A stretch of DNA of 64,000 nucleotides from Pseudofrankia sp. DC12 (GTDB lineage: Bacteria; Actinomycetota; Actinomycetes; Frankiales; Frankiaceae). Under the pieces are notes generated by a model that was not told the origin of the DNA, did no database searches, and saw only the letters and a list, made by a program, of their open reading frames with translations. Numbering within the stretch: position 1 is the stretch's first letter; each line of letters opens with the position of its first letter. A program made the position numbers and the translations under genes. Positions 36,618-45,077 of the stretch are shown here, piece after piece. Where the stretch lies: the NCBI RefSeq assembly GCF_000966285.1, contig NZ_KQ031391.1, positions 6,634,430 to 6,698,429 of the forward strand, given 5' to 3'.

Positions 36618-39509
36618 ATGACGGCGCCCGACCGTGACCCGGCCGCGGACGAGCTGAGCGATCCCGACGAGTTCGCCTTCTCGAACACGCTCGCAGCGGC
36701 GGGCGGGGCCGGCGACGGCGCCGACGGCCTCGCCGGGCTCGCCGAGGCCGAGGAGGACGAGGGCCCGGCCGGCCTGGTCGTCGAGGGCTTGGCCGAGGCA
36801 CTCGGTGCGTTCGCCGGCCGGTACGGCTTCGGGATGGACCCGTTCCAGGTCGGGGCGTGCGAGGCGCTCGCGGGCGGCGCGAGCGTGCTGGTCGCGGCGC
36901 CGACCGGGGCCGGCAAGACGATCGTCGGGGAGTTCGCCGCGTTCCTCGCGCTGCGGGCCGGGCGGCGCTGCTTCTACACGACGCCGATCAAGGCGCTTTC
37001 GAACCAGAAGTACGCCGACCTGGTCGCCGCCCACGGCGCGGCGAACGTCGGCCTGCTGACCGGCGACACGTCCCGCAACGGTGACGCCCCGGTGGTTGTG
37101 ATGACCACCGAGGTGCTGCGCAACATGCTCTACGCCACCCCGGAGCACAGCCGTCGCCTCGACGGCCTCGCCTACGTCGTCATGGACGAGGTGCACTACC
37201 TGGCCGACCGGCAGCGCGGCGCCGTCTGGGAAGAAGTGATCATCCACCTGCCGGCCCACGTGCAGGTGGTGTCGCTCTCGGCGACGGTGAGCAACGCCGA
37301 GGAGTTCGCCCAGTGGCTGGTCACGGTCCGCGGCCACACCCGGGTGATCGTCTCCGAGGACCGTCCGGTGCCGCTGTGGCAGCACGTCCTGGCCGACCGG
37401 ACGCTCTACGACCTGTTCGTCGAGGACGGCGTGGCGCAGCCGGCCGGCCCGGCGTCCGCCGGCGGCCGCCCGGTCAACCCGGAGCTGGTCCGCCTCGCCC
37501 GGCTGGAGAGCTCCGGCGGTGACTGGTCGGGCCCGCGCCGGCCGGGCGGGCGGCCCGGTGGCCGGCCCCGGCGGATGTGGGTGCCGAGCCGGCCGCAGGT
37601 CATCGAACGCCTCGACCGTGAGGGCCTGCTCCCCGCGATCACCTTCGTGTTCAGCCGGGCCGGCTGCGACGCGGCGGTCGCGGCCTGCGTCGCCGCTGGG
37701 CTGCGGCTGACGACGTCGCAGCAGGCCCTGGAGATCCGCGCGCACGTGCGGGCCAGGACCGCCGAGCTGCCCGACGCCGACCTGCGGGTGCTGGGCTACT
37801 GGGAGTGGCTCGACGGGCTTGAGCGGGGCATCGCCGCGCACCACGCCGGGATGCTGCCCGCGTTCAAGGAGGTCGTCGAGGAGCTGTTCGTCCGCGGCCT
37901 GGTCCGGGCCGTGTTCGCCACGGAGACGCTCGCGCTCGGGATCAACATGCCGGCCCGCACCGTCGTGCTGGAGCGGCTGTCGAAGTTCAACGGCGTCGAG
38001 CGGGCCGACATCACCCCAGGCGAGTACACCCAGCTGACCGGGCGCGCGGGCCGGCGCGGCATCGACATCGAGGGCCACGCGGTCGTCATCTGGCAGCCGG
38101 GCCTGGACCCGCTGGCCGTCGCCGGCCTCGCGTCGGCCCGGACCTACCCGCTGCGGTCGTCGTTCCGGCCGTCCTACAACATGGCCGTCAACCTGGTCGG
38201 CCGGCTCGGCGGCGAGCGGGCCCGCACGGTCCTGGAGTCGTCGTTCGCCCAGTTCCAGGCGGACCGCAACGTCGTGGGGCTCGCCCGGCAGGTGCGGCGC
38301 AACCAGACGGCGCTCGACGAGCTGACCGCCGAGGCCGAGTGTGACCGCGGCTCGGCGCTCGAGTACGACCAGCTGCGCCGCCAGATCCGGGACCGGGAGA
38401 AGCGGCTGTCCCGCGAGGGCGCGGCCCAGACCCGCTCCGAGGCGGCGGCGTCGCTGGCCCGGCTGCGCACCGGCGACGTCGTGCGGGTCCCGGCCGGGCG
38501 GCGGATGGGCCTGGCCGTGGTGCTCGACGTGGACCTCGACCCGCGGGGCCGCGACGAGCCGCGCCCCGTGGTGCTGACCGCGGACCATCAGGTCAAGCGG
38601 CTGTCGCTGATCGACTTCCCGGTCGCGGTGGAGCCGCTCGGCCGGGTCCGGGTGCCGCGGACGTTCAACCCCCGCGACGCCCGCTCCCGGCGTGACCTGG
38701 CGTCGGCCCTGCACGCGGCGGAGCTGCGCGCCGAGCCAGGCAGACGCGACCGGGCCCGGTCGGCCGCGGCCGACGACGTGGAGCTCGCCCGGCTGCGCCG
38801 CTCGTTGCGTGCCCACCCGGTGCACGACTGCCCGCGCCGCGAGGAGCATCTGCGCAAGGCTGAGCGGGTGGCCCGGCTGCGCCGGGAGACCGAGCAGCTG
38901 ACCCGCAAGGTCGAGAGCCGGACGAACACCGTGGCCCGCACGTTCGACCGGGTCCGCGGGGTGCTCACCGAGCTGGACTACCTCGACGGCGACGCGGTCA
39001 CCGCGAAGGGCCGCCGGCTGGCCCGCATCTACACCGAGCAGGACCTCCTCGTCGCGGTGTGCGTCGACGAGGAGGTCTGGGAGCCGCTCGGCCCGCCGGC
39101 GCTGGCCGCGGCCGTCTCCGCGCTGGTGTTCGAGCCGCGCGGCGACGACTCGGCGCCGCCGGCGCTGCCCGGCGACGAGGCGCTGCGCACGGCGCTGACG
39201 GCGGCCCAGCGCGCCTACCTGACCCTGTCGGCCCTGGAGGACCGCCACGGGCTCGGCTTCGTGCGGCCACCGGAGCTCGGCTTCGTCACCGCCGCGTACG
39301 GATGGGCGAACGGTCGGTCGCTGGAGCGGATCCTCGGCGAGGACGCCACCGAGCTCACCGCCGGTGACTTCGTCCGGTGGATGCGCCAGCTGCTGGACCT
39401 GCTCGACCAGCTCGCCGAGGTCGCCGCCCCGGGCTCGCGGCTGCGCGGCACCGCCCGCGAGGCGATGGACGCGGTCCGCCGCGGCGTCGTCGCCTACTCG
39501 ATGGACTGA
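36618..39509 (+). CDS. helY: HelY-like DEAD/DEVH-box helicase (Ski2/Mtr4 type)
   Basis: 963 residues from the ATG at 36618. Superfamily 2 helicase of the Ski2/Mtr4 class: Walker A is in VLVAAPTGAGKTIVGEF (about 92-108), motif II is MDEVHYLAD, motif III SLSATVSN, motif VI QLTGRAGRRGID. An acidic N-terminal ~60 residues, an insertion of Gly/Arg/Pro around 305-315, and a C-terminal helical bundle with the DSHCT domain complete it. The order tatC-helY matches Mycobacterium (Rv2093c-Rv2092c). RNA or DNA unwinding is expected; its exact role is unsettled. Its stop at 39507-39509 lies only nine bases before the target duplication of the Tn3-family element. Confidence 0.92.
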   Translation: MTAPDRDPAADELSDPDEFAFSNTLAAAGGAGDGADGLAGLAEAEEDEGPAGLVVEGLAEALGAFAGRYGFGMDPFQVGACEALAGGASVLVAAPTGAGKTIVGEFAAFLALRAGRRCFYTTPIKALSNQKYADLVAAHGAANVGLLTGDTSRNGDAPVVVMTTEVLRNMLYATPEHSRRLDGLAYVVMDEVHYLADRQRGAVWEEVIIHLPAHVQVVSLSATVSNAEEFAQWLVTVRGHTRVIVSEDRPVPLWQHVLADRTLYDLFVEDGVAQPAGPASAGGRPVNPELVRLARLESSGGDWSGPRRPGGRPGGRPRRMWVPSRPQVIERLDREGLLPAITFVFSRAGCDAAVAACVAAGLRLTTSQQALEIRAHVRARTAELPDADLRVLGYWEWLDGLERGIAAHHAGMLPAFKEVVEELFVRGLVRAVFATETLALGINMPARTVVLERLSKFNGVERADITPGEYTQLTGRAGRRGIDIEGHAVVIWQPGLDPLAVAGLASARTYPLRSSFRPSYNMAVNLVGRLGGERARTVLESSFAQFQADRNVVGLARQVRRNQTALDELTAEAECDRGSALEYDQLRRQIRDREKRLSREGAAQTRSEAAASLARLRTGDVVRVPAGRRMGLAVVLDVDLDPRGRDEPRPVVLTADHQVKRLSLIDFPVAVEPLGRVRVPRTFNPRDARSRRDLASALHAAELRAEPGRRDRARSAAADDVELARLRRSLRAHPVHDCPRREEHLRKAERVARLRRETEQLTRKVESRTNTVARTFDRVRGVLTELDYLDGDAVTAKGRRLARIYTEQDLLVAVCVDEEVWEPLGPPALAAAVSALVFEPRGDDSAPPALPGDEALRTALTAAQRAYLTLSALEDRHGLGFVRPPELGFVTAAYGWANGRSLERILGEDATELTAGDFVRWMRQLLDLLDQLAEVAAPGSRLRGTAREAMDAVRRGVVAYSMD

Positions 39510-39518
39510 GCGCGGGCC

Positions 39519-39523
39519 TAGCG
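39519..39523. repeat. Left target-site duplication TAGCG
   Basis: TAGCG immediately outside the left inverted repeat; the same five bases follow the right inverted repeat at 61857-61861. Five-base duplication is the Tn3-family rule. Confidence 0.92.
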
Positions 39524-39560
39524 GGGGGGCCGCCGAGATACGGCAGAAAGGGGCAACGGG
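39524..39560 (+). repeat. Left terminal inverted repeat of the Tn3-family element
   Basis: 37 bp, starting GGGGGGCCGCC and ending AAAGGGGCAACGGG. It pairs without mismatch with 61820-61856. The 7th G of the run at 39523 belongs to the target duplication. Confidence 0.95.
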
Positions 39561-39641
39561 CGGCTGTAGCCGGTAGCGGGGCGGCAGCGGGTTGCTCGGT
39601 AGCCTGCCGATCACTGTCGGGGTGCGGTACGGGGTGGGCCG

Positions 39642-42600
39642 GTGGCATCGATCGAGCGGACGGCGTATCCGCGGTTCAAGCGGACGATCTCGTCGCGGGA
39701 GTTGCACGACGCGTTCACGGTGACCTCGGCCGAGGTCGGGTGGGCGGTCGAGCGGACCGCGACCGACCGGCATCGCCTCGCGTTGCTGGTGTTGTTGAAG
39801 TGCTACCAGCGGCTGGGCTACTTCCCGAGCCTGGCCGCCGTCCCGGCGGATGTCGTCGGGTATGTGCGCGGCCAGCTGGAGCTGGACGAGTCGGTGGCCG
39901 CCGAGCATGATGCGCCGCGCACCGCGAAGCGGCACCGCGGCCTGGTCCGGGACCGGCTGGGAGTGGTCTACGAGCCGGCAAAGGTCCGCGAGATCGCCGA
40001 GGCGGCGTTGCGGGAGGCGGCCCAGGGCAAGGACAACCCGGCCGATCTGATCAACGCGGCGTTGGAACAGCTGGTGAAGGCGCGCTGCGAACTGCCTGGC
40101 TACACGACGTTGGACCAGATGGCCGGGACGATCCGCGCCGAGGTGAACAACGCACTGTTCGCGATGGTGGTCGCCCGGCTCGACGCGGCTGCCCGAGGGC
40201 GGTTGCTGGGTTTGCTGGTGGTGGATCCGGTTGCGCGGCGCAGCGCCTTCGACCGGATCAAACAGCCACCGGGCCGGGCGACGATCAGCAAGCTGCGGAA
40301 GTGGCTGGAGCATCTGGGCTGGCTGGACAGCCTCGGTCCGACGCAGGAGTGGCTGACCGGGGTGACCCCGGCGAAGATCAGCCACTTCGCCGGGGAGGCG
40401 GATGTGCTGGACGCGGCGGAGATGCGTGATGCCGGAGAGGACAAGCGGCTGGCGTTGCTGATCTGCCTGCTGCACACCGCGCGGATCTGCGCCCGGGATG
40501 ACGCGGTGGAGATGTTCTGCAAGCGGATCTCCGCGCTGCACAAGAAGGCCCGGGACCATCTGGAGGCGCTACGCGAGCAGGGCCGGGCGGACTCCGAGCG
40601 GCTGCTGGGGGTGTTCGGGGACGTCCTGGCGGTCGTCCGTGACGCGCTGGGCGCCTCCGAGAACGAGCAGGCGGCGGAGGCGGCCGATCCGATCGGAGAC
40701 GTGTCCGAACGCGCCGGCCGGCTGGTGCTCAAAACGTTGGCGGAGGCCGGTGGGGTGGCCGCGCTGTCCGGGGCGCATGAGGCGGTCTCGGCGCATCACG
40801 GCAACAACTACGCCCCGCTGGTCGAGCGGTTCTACCGCTCGCACCGGCCGGCGCTGTTTACCCTGCTCGACGCCGTGGTGCTCGAGCCGACGAGCACCGA
40901 CCGGACGGTCGCCGACGCGGTCGCCTTCCTCAAGGCCCATCGGCATGCCCGGGGCGAGTTCATTCCCGATCATGCCGACGGGGTGGTGGTGGATCTGTCG
41001 TTCGCCGGGGAGATGTGGCAGAAGGTCCTGCGCGACCGGCGGTATCCCGGTCGGCTGGCCCGGCGGCACTTCGAGGTGTGCGTGTTCACCTACCTCGCCG
41101 CGGAGCTGCGGTCGGGGGACATCGCGGTGGCCGGGTCGGACTCGTACGCGAACCTGCACGTCCAGCTGCTGTCCTGGGCGGACTGCGAGCCGCTGGTCGC
41201 CGGCTACTGCGCCCAGGCCGGGATCCCCGCCACCGCCGGCGAGTTCGTCGCCTGGATGCGCGGGGAGCTCGCCCGGGTAGCCGGGGCGGTGGACGCGGGC
41301 TATCCGGCGAATGCCGACCTGGTCATTGACGCGGCCAGCGGCGTGCCGATGCTCAAGGCCCGGCGCGGCCGCGATCGCCGCCCCTCGGCCCGTGCGCTGG
41401 AGGAGGAGATCCACGCGCGGCTGCCGCAGCGGGCGTTGCTGGACATCCTGACCCGCACCGCGCACCTGCTCGGCTGGCACCGCCACTTCGGCCCGGCGTC
41501 CGGCTCGGACCCGAAGCTCACCGACCCGCTGGCCCGGTACGCGCTGATGACGTTCACTTACGGGGCGAACCTGGGGCCGGCGCAGGTCGCCCGGCACATG
41601 CGCGGACAGGTCTCCGCGCACGAGCTGTCGACTGCGGCGAACAAGCACGTCACCGCGGGCAAGCTCGACCTGTCCTCGGCGGATGTGACCAACGCCTACA
41701 TCCAGCTGGACCTGTCCCGCGCCTACGGCGACGGGCGCACCGCCGGCACGGACGGCTCCCAGATCGACACCTGGGAGAACAACCTGCTCGCCGAGACCTC
41801 AGTCCGCTACGGCGGATACGGCGGGATCGCGTTCCGGCACATCTCCGACACCTACATCGCGCTGTTCAGCCGGTTCATCCCGTGCGGGGTGTGGGAGGCC
41901 GTCTACATCATCGACGGGCTGCTCACGAACCCCTCCGAGGTCGCGCCGGATGTGGTGCACGCGGACACGCAAGGCCAGTCGTTGCCGGTGTTCGGCCTGG
42001 CCACCTTGCTGGGCATCGAGCTGCTGCCGCGGATCCGCAACTGGAAGGACCTGATCTTCTACCGGCCCGAACCGGCGGCGCGCTACTCCCACATCGACGC
42101 GCTGTTCGCCGAGCAGAGCATCGACTGGACGCTCATCGAGGCCCACTGGCCGGACCTGATCCGCACCGCGATCTCCATCCGGGAAGGCGCGCTGTCCTCG
42201 GTCACCCTGCTGCGCCGCCTGGGCCACGACTCCCGTAAGAACCGGCTCTACCGGGCGTTCCGCGAACTCGGCCGCGCCGTACGCACCCTGGTCCTGCTGC
42301 GCTACCTGTCCGAGCCCGCGCTGCGAGAGAGCATCACCGCGATGACGAACAAGGTCGAGGCCTTCCACGGCTTCGCCGACTGGCTGATGTTCGGCGGGGA
42401 CCTCCTCGGCCACAACGACCCCGACCACCACGAAAAGATCATCAAGTTCAACGAGCTCGTCGCGAACTGCGTGATCTACCACAACGCCCTCGACATCACC
42501 GAGGCCGTCAACCAGCTCGTCGCCGACGGCCAGGTGGTCGACCCCGACGACCTGGCCACCATCAGCCCCTACATCCGCGAGAACGTCCGCCGCTTCGGCG

Positions 42601-42668
42601 AATGGGTGCTCGACACCACCCCACCCGAGCAGACCGTCACCCGGCTCGACATCACCCTGGCCGGCTGA
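39642..42668 (+). CDS. tnpA: Tn3-family transposase (left copy)
   Basis: 1008 residues from a GTG 81 bases inside the left inverted repeat. Typical Tn3 length. The N-terminal DUF4158-like domain begins ASIERTAYPRFKRT. The catalytic domain in the last third has the first Asp in GSQIDTWENNLLAE, the second Asp in HADTQGQSLPVFGL, and the Glu in TNKVEAFHGF. The C-terminal part shares long identical blocks with the right copy (for example IRNW.DLIFYRPE/D and RKNRLYRAFRELGR), while the N-terminal parts differ more, so the two are related but not duplicates. It reads toward the centre of the element. Confidence 0.93.
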   Translation: MASIERTAYPRFKRTISSRELHDAFTVTSAEVGWAVERTATDRHRLALLVLLKCYQRLGYFPSLAAVPADVVGYVRGQLELDESVAAEHDAPRTAKRHRGLVRDRLGVVYEPAKVREIAEAALREAAQGKDNPADLINAALEQLVKARCELPGYTTLDQMAGTIRAEVNNALFAMVVARLDAAARGRLLGLLVVDPVARRSAFDRIKQPPGRATISKLRKWLEHLGWLDSLGPTQEWLTGVTPAKISHFAGEADVLDAAEMRDAGEDKRLALLICLLHTARICARDDAVEMFCKRISALHKKARDHLEALREQGRADSERLLGVFGDVLAVVRDALGASENEQAAEAADPIGDVSERAGRLVLKTLAEAGGVAALSGAHEAVSAHHGNNYAPLVERFYRSHRPALFTLLDAVVLEPTSTDRTVADAVAFLKAHRHARGEFIPDHADGVVVDLSFAGEMWQKVLRDRRYPGRLARRHFEVCVFTYLAAELRSGDIAVAGSDSYANLHVQLLSWADCEPLVAGYCAQAGIPATAGEFVAWMRGELARVAGAVDAGYPANADLVIDAASGVPMLKARRGRDRRPSARALEEEIHARLPQRALLDILTRTAHLLGWHRHFGPASGSDPKLTDPLARYALMTFTYGANLGPAQVARHMRGQVSAHELSTAANKHVTAGKLDLSSADVTNAYIQLDLSRAYGDGRTAGTDGSQIDTWENNLLAETSVRYGGYGGIAFRHISDTYIALFSRFIPCGVWEAVYIIDGLLTNPSEVAPDVVHADTQGQSLPVFGLATLLGIELLPRIRNWKDLIFYRPEPAARYSHIDALFAEQSIDWTLIEAHWPDLIRTAISIREGALSSVTLLRRLGHDSRKNRLYRAFRELGRAVRTLVLLRYLSEPALRESITAMTNKVEAFHGFADWLMFGGDLLGHNDPDHHEKIIKFNELVANCVIYHNALDITEAVNQLVADGQVVDPDDLATISPYIRENVRRFGEWVLDTTPPEQTVTRLDITLAG

Positions 42669-42869
42669 ACGACGGCGTGAACGGAACACCGGATTAGCCA
42701 TCCTGACGATGACCCGCCGAGGCGCGGGCGCTGGGAACGGAGGGCCCGGTCGGTCACGCCGGCCGCTGCGATGCGCGAGGCCGCGGTGTCGCGGATGTGG
42801 ACAGGGCGGAGGAATCGCGCTATCCAGACATGACGCGGATGCTTTCCGCCGCGTGGCCACGGGGGGTAC

Positions 42870-43871
42870 ATGAGCGTGCCAGACGAGAGTCCGGAACCCG
42901 AGCCTGACCCCCCCGGAGCTCCGCACGGCCCCGCTGACGCCAACCCGGACGACGGCGTTTCAGAGGGCGCTCCCTCGGACGGGGCTGGCCCGGACGGCGA
43001 CGGAGGCGCGGATGCGGCCGGGTCGGGTCGCGATCCGGCCCGGGAGCCACGCTCGATTTCCGAGGCTGTTGAGACAGCCGCGACCTTGGCCGCCCTCAGC
43101 ACGGTGTTCGGCGCGATCCTCTTCTACTTCGGCTGGTCCCGATCGTCGACTACCTTCGGCTACTTCGGGATCGGCCAGGACCTGCTCGACCTGTCGTTCC
43201 GTGATTACGTCCTTCGCAGTGCCAATGCGACGTTTCGACCGCTGCTGACGGCGCTCGCGGTCGCGTTCGCCGCCATCTCCCTGCATCGGTGGCAGATCCG
43301 GGACCGGCAGTCTCACCCCGCGGTCTGGATTGGCGTGGTCGTGGCTGGCGGGCTGGCGCTCGCCGCCGCCGCGCTCGGATTCTTCGACTGGTACCACTAC
43401 CGAACCAACTGGCCGATGGTTCCGCTGCTCGCACTGTGCGGGTCGATACTGCTTGCCTACGGGATCTGGCTCCGGGAACGGCGGTCGCCTGCGGCCGACG
43501 ACGGGAAGCCACGTGGCGCATTGCGCCTCCTGGTGGTCGCCGTTCTCACGCTGACATCGTTCTGGACAATCGCGGGATACTCCCAGATGGTCGGGTTGGA
43601 AGCCGGCCGCGATCTGGCCCGGAATCTGCAGCACCTTCCTGCTGTCACGGTCGGAAGCGCGACCCGGCTGGACCTCGACGGGCCTGGCGTCACGGTCCAG
43701 GAGGATCCGAGGCAAGAGGCGGCCTACCACTACTCGTACTCTGGCCTGCGCCTTCTCATACGCTCCGGGGGACGCTACTTCCTCGTTCCGGATGGTTGGC
43801 GCCGTGGCGAGGACCAGGTGTTCATAGTCACCGACACAGGCGACATCGGTATCAAGATCGGCCTGGGATGA
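42870..43871 (+). CDS. Hypothetical four-helix membrane protein
   Basis: 333 residues. The first ~70 are Pro/Glu/Asp/Gly-rich and disordered. Four transmembrane helices follow: AATLAALSTVFGAILFYFGW, LLTALAVAFAAIS, the stretch WIGVVVAGGLALAAAALGFF, and LLALCGSILLAYGIWL, with a fifth near LLVVAVLTLTSFWTIAGY. A soluble C-terminal domain of ~90 residues ends in DQVFIVTDTGDIGIKIGLG. The motif FGYFGIGQDLLDLSFRDYVL after helix 1 recurs in actinobacterial membrane proteins of unknown function. It ends four bases from the converging lipoprotein gene. Confidence 0.7.
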   Translation: MSVPDESPEPEPDPPGAPHGPADANPDDGVSEGAPSDGAGPDGDGGADAAGSGRDPAREPRSISEAVETAATLAALSTVFGAILFYFGWSRSSTTFGYFGIGQDLLDLSFRDYVLRSANATFRPLLTALAVAFAAISLHRWQIRDRQSHPAVWIGVVVAGGLALAAAALGFFDWYHYRTNWPMVPLLALCGSILLAYGIWLRERRSPAADDGKPRGALRLLVVAVLTLTSFWTIAGYSQMVGLEAGRDLARNLQHLPAVTVGSATRLDLDGPGVTVQEDPRQEAAYHYSYSGLRLLIRSGGRYFLVPDGWRRGEDQVFIVTDTGDIGIKIGLG

Positions 43872-43875
43872 CCGG

Positions 43876-44460
43876 CTACGCTACAGGACCGGCGTCCTGC
43901 CAGAAATCCCAGAGCTCGCCATACTCGCCGTTGCTCTCAGCGCTAGCGAGGATAAGTAGGTTCTCATCGGTCCAGTAAATGATCGTCCGCCCCGGCTCCT
44001 TGGTGCAGCCGGCCTCGCCAACGTACTCACCGTTGACGGTGTAGGCCTGTTCGGTGTTTGTCTGCGTCTCGTCTGGCCAGCACGGCTCATCGCCCGCTAT
44101 GACATGGAAGGACCAACTGAGGTCATCCAGGAATTTGTACAGCGTGTACGTGACCGTGATATTCGGGTTCGTTGACGCGCGACATGATATCGACGCATGC
44201 TCGCCGTCCAGGTGCGCCTTATCCGAGCATTGGACGCTGTCCGGAAGGTGCGCACGCAGGTAGCCAGCGGCCTGGGCGTCCGGTGATGGGGATATCGTCG
44301 GGAAGGACTCGGGAAGGTCAGCCCCGCCGCCCAGGTCCTCTCTGGCTCCCAGATCGGCGCCACTGTCCGAGTCGGCGCCGCACGCCCCGAGCCCCACCCC
44401 TGCGAGCATCATTATCATCGCCGACAGCAACAGTACCCATCGGTAGCGCCCGCCTCGCAT
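43876..44460 (-). CDS. Hypothetical lipoprotein
   Basis: 194 residues. The signal peptide VLLLSAMIMMLAGVGLGAC ends in a lipobox (GLGAC), with the lipidated Cys near residue 27, then an Asp/Gly-rich linker. The exported domain contains four further Cys (VQCSD, ISCRA, DEPCW, EAGCTK), which could form two disulfides, and ends near ELWDFWQDAGP. No family is recognised. It converges with the membrane protein gene, and the four-base gap makes a functional pair possible. Base composition is lower in GC than the backbone. Confidence 0.7.
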   Translation of the reverse strand: MRGGRYRWVLLLSAMIMMLAGVGLGACGADSDSGADLGAREDLGGGADLPESFPTISPSPDAQAAGYLRAHLPDSVQCSDKAHLDGEHASISCRASTNPNITVTYTLYKFLDDLSWSFHVIAGDEPCWPDETQTNTEQAYTVNGEYVGEAGCTKEPGRTIIYWTDENLLILASAESNGEYGELWDFWQDAGPVA

Positions 44461-45077
44461 TCGACGCCCCCCACGCAGTTGCGAACCCGTCGCGACCTAG
44501 TGTGGCGTTCGCGGTGGCTCTGCGTAGGAGATTGCGAAACGGGGGGGGTCGTTCTCGCGCGGACAGGTCGGAGGACCCGTCCGCGCTCACGGTGCCTCGT
44601 CGTCGGGCAGCCTCACCGCGACGTGCCGGACCGCCCGCCAGCTGACCCGCACCTAAGATCTTCGACCGCGGGGCTACCGCCTCGGAGCGGGCCAGCCAAT
44701 TCCTGCGCCACCTGGCGGAATGCGGCGCTCCTGCTCGGGAACTTCAGTGTTCACCCACGCGGAACGTCGACCCGGTAGGAGGCCGGGGTGGTCAGGGCGC
44801 TCGGCCCGACGCTGGACCGGGCCGACTTTACACATCGACTTCACCTCGTCGACGCATCTGGCCGTCGGGTGCGCTGGCACCGGGAGGACCCGTGGGGGTC
44901 GCCCGGGTGCGCGCCGCCGTGCCGCGTACTCCACGGTCGATGATTGACAGACTTCGTCGCCCGCGAAAAGATCACCGAAAGTCTCTATGTGTGCGCCTTC
45001 GTGGCAGATGGCGAAGACACCCGCCCCGCACGTGCGTGCGGGTGGCGTCCCGCCGTCGCTGTCGGAAATGGGGGGCG
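44461..45077. other. Intergenic region before the three-gene cargo operon
   Basis: 617 bases in the element. It must hold the promoter of the lipoprotein gene (minus) and that of the 1043-residue protein (plus). Short frames here have no recognisable features. GACGCTGGACCGGGCC near 44806 resembles the repeat units at 31.8-32.2 kb. A poly-G tract lies near 44539. Confidence 0.4.

Noticed and set aside
36354-40559. A 1401-codon open frame on the minus strand
   Set aside because: Antisense shadow of helY and the left transposase; it even crosses the transposon border, so it cannot be an old gene.
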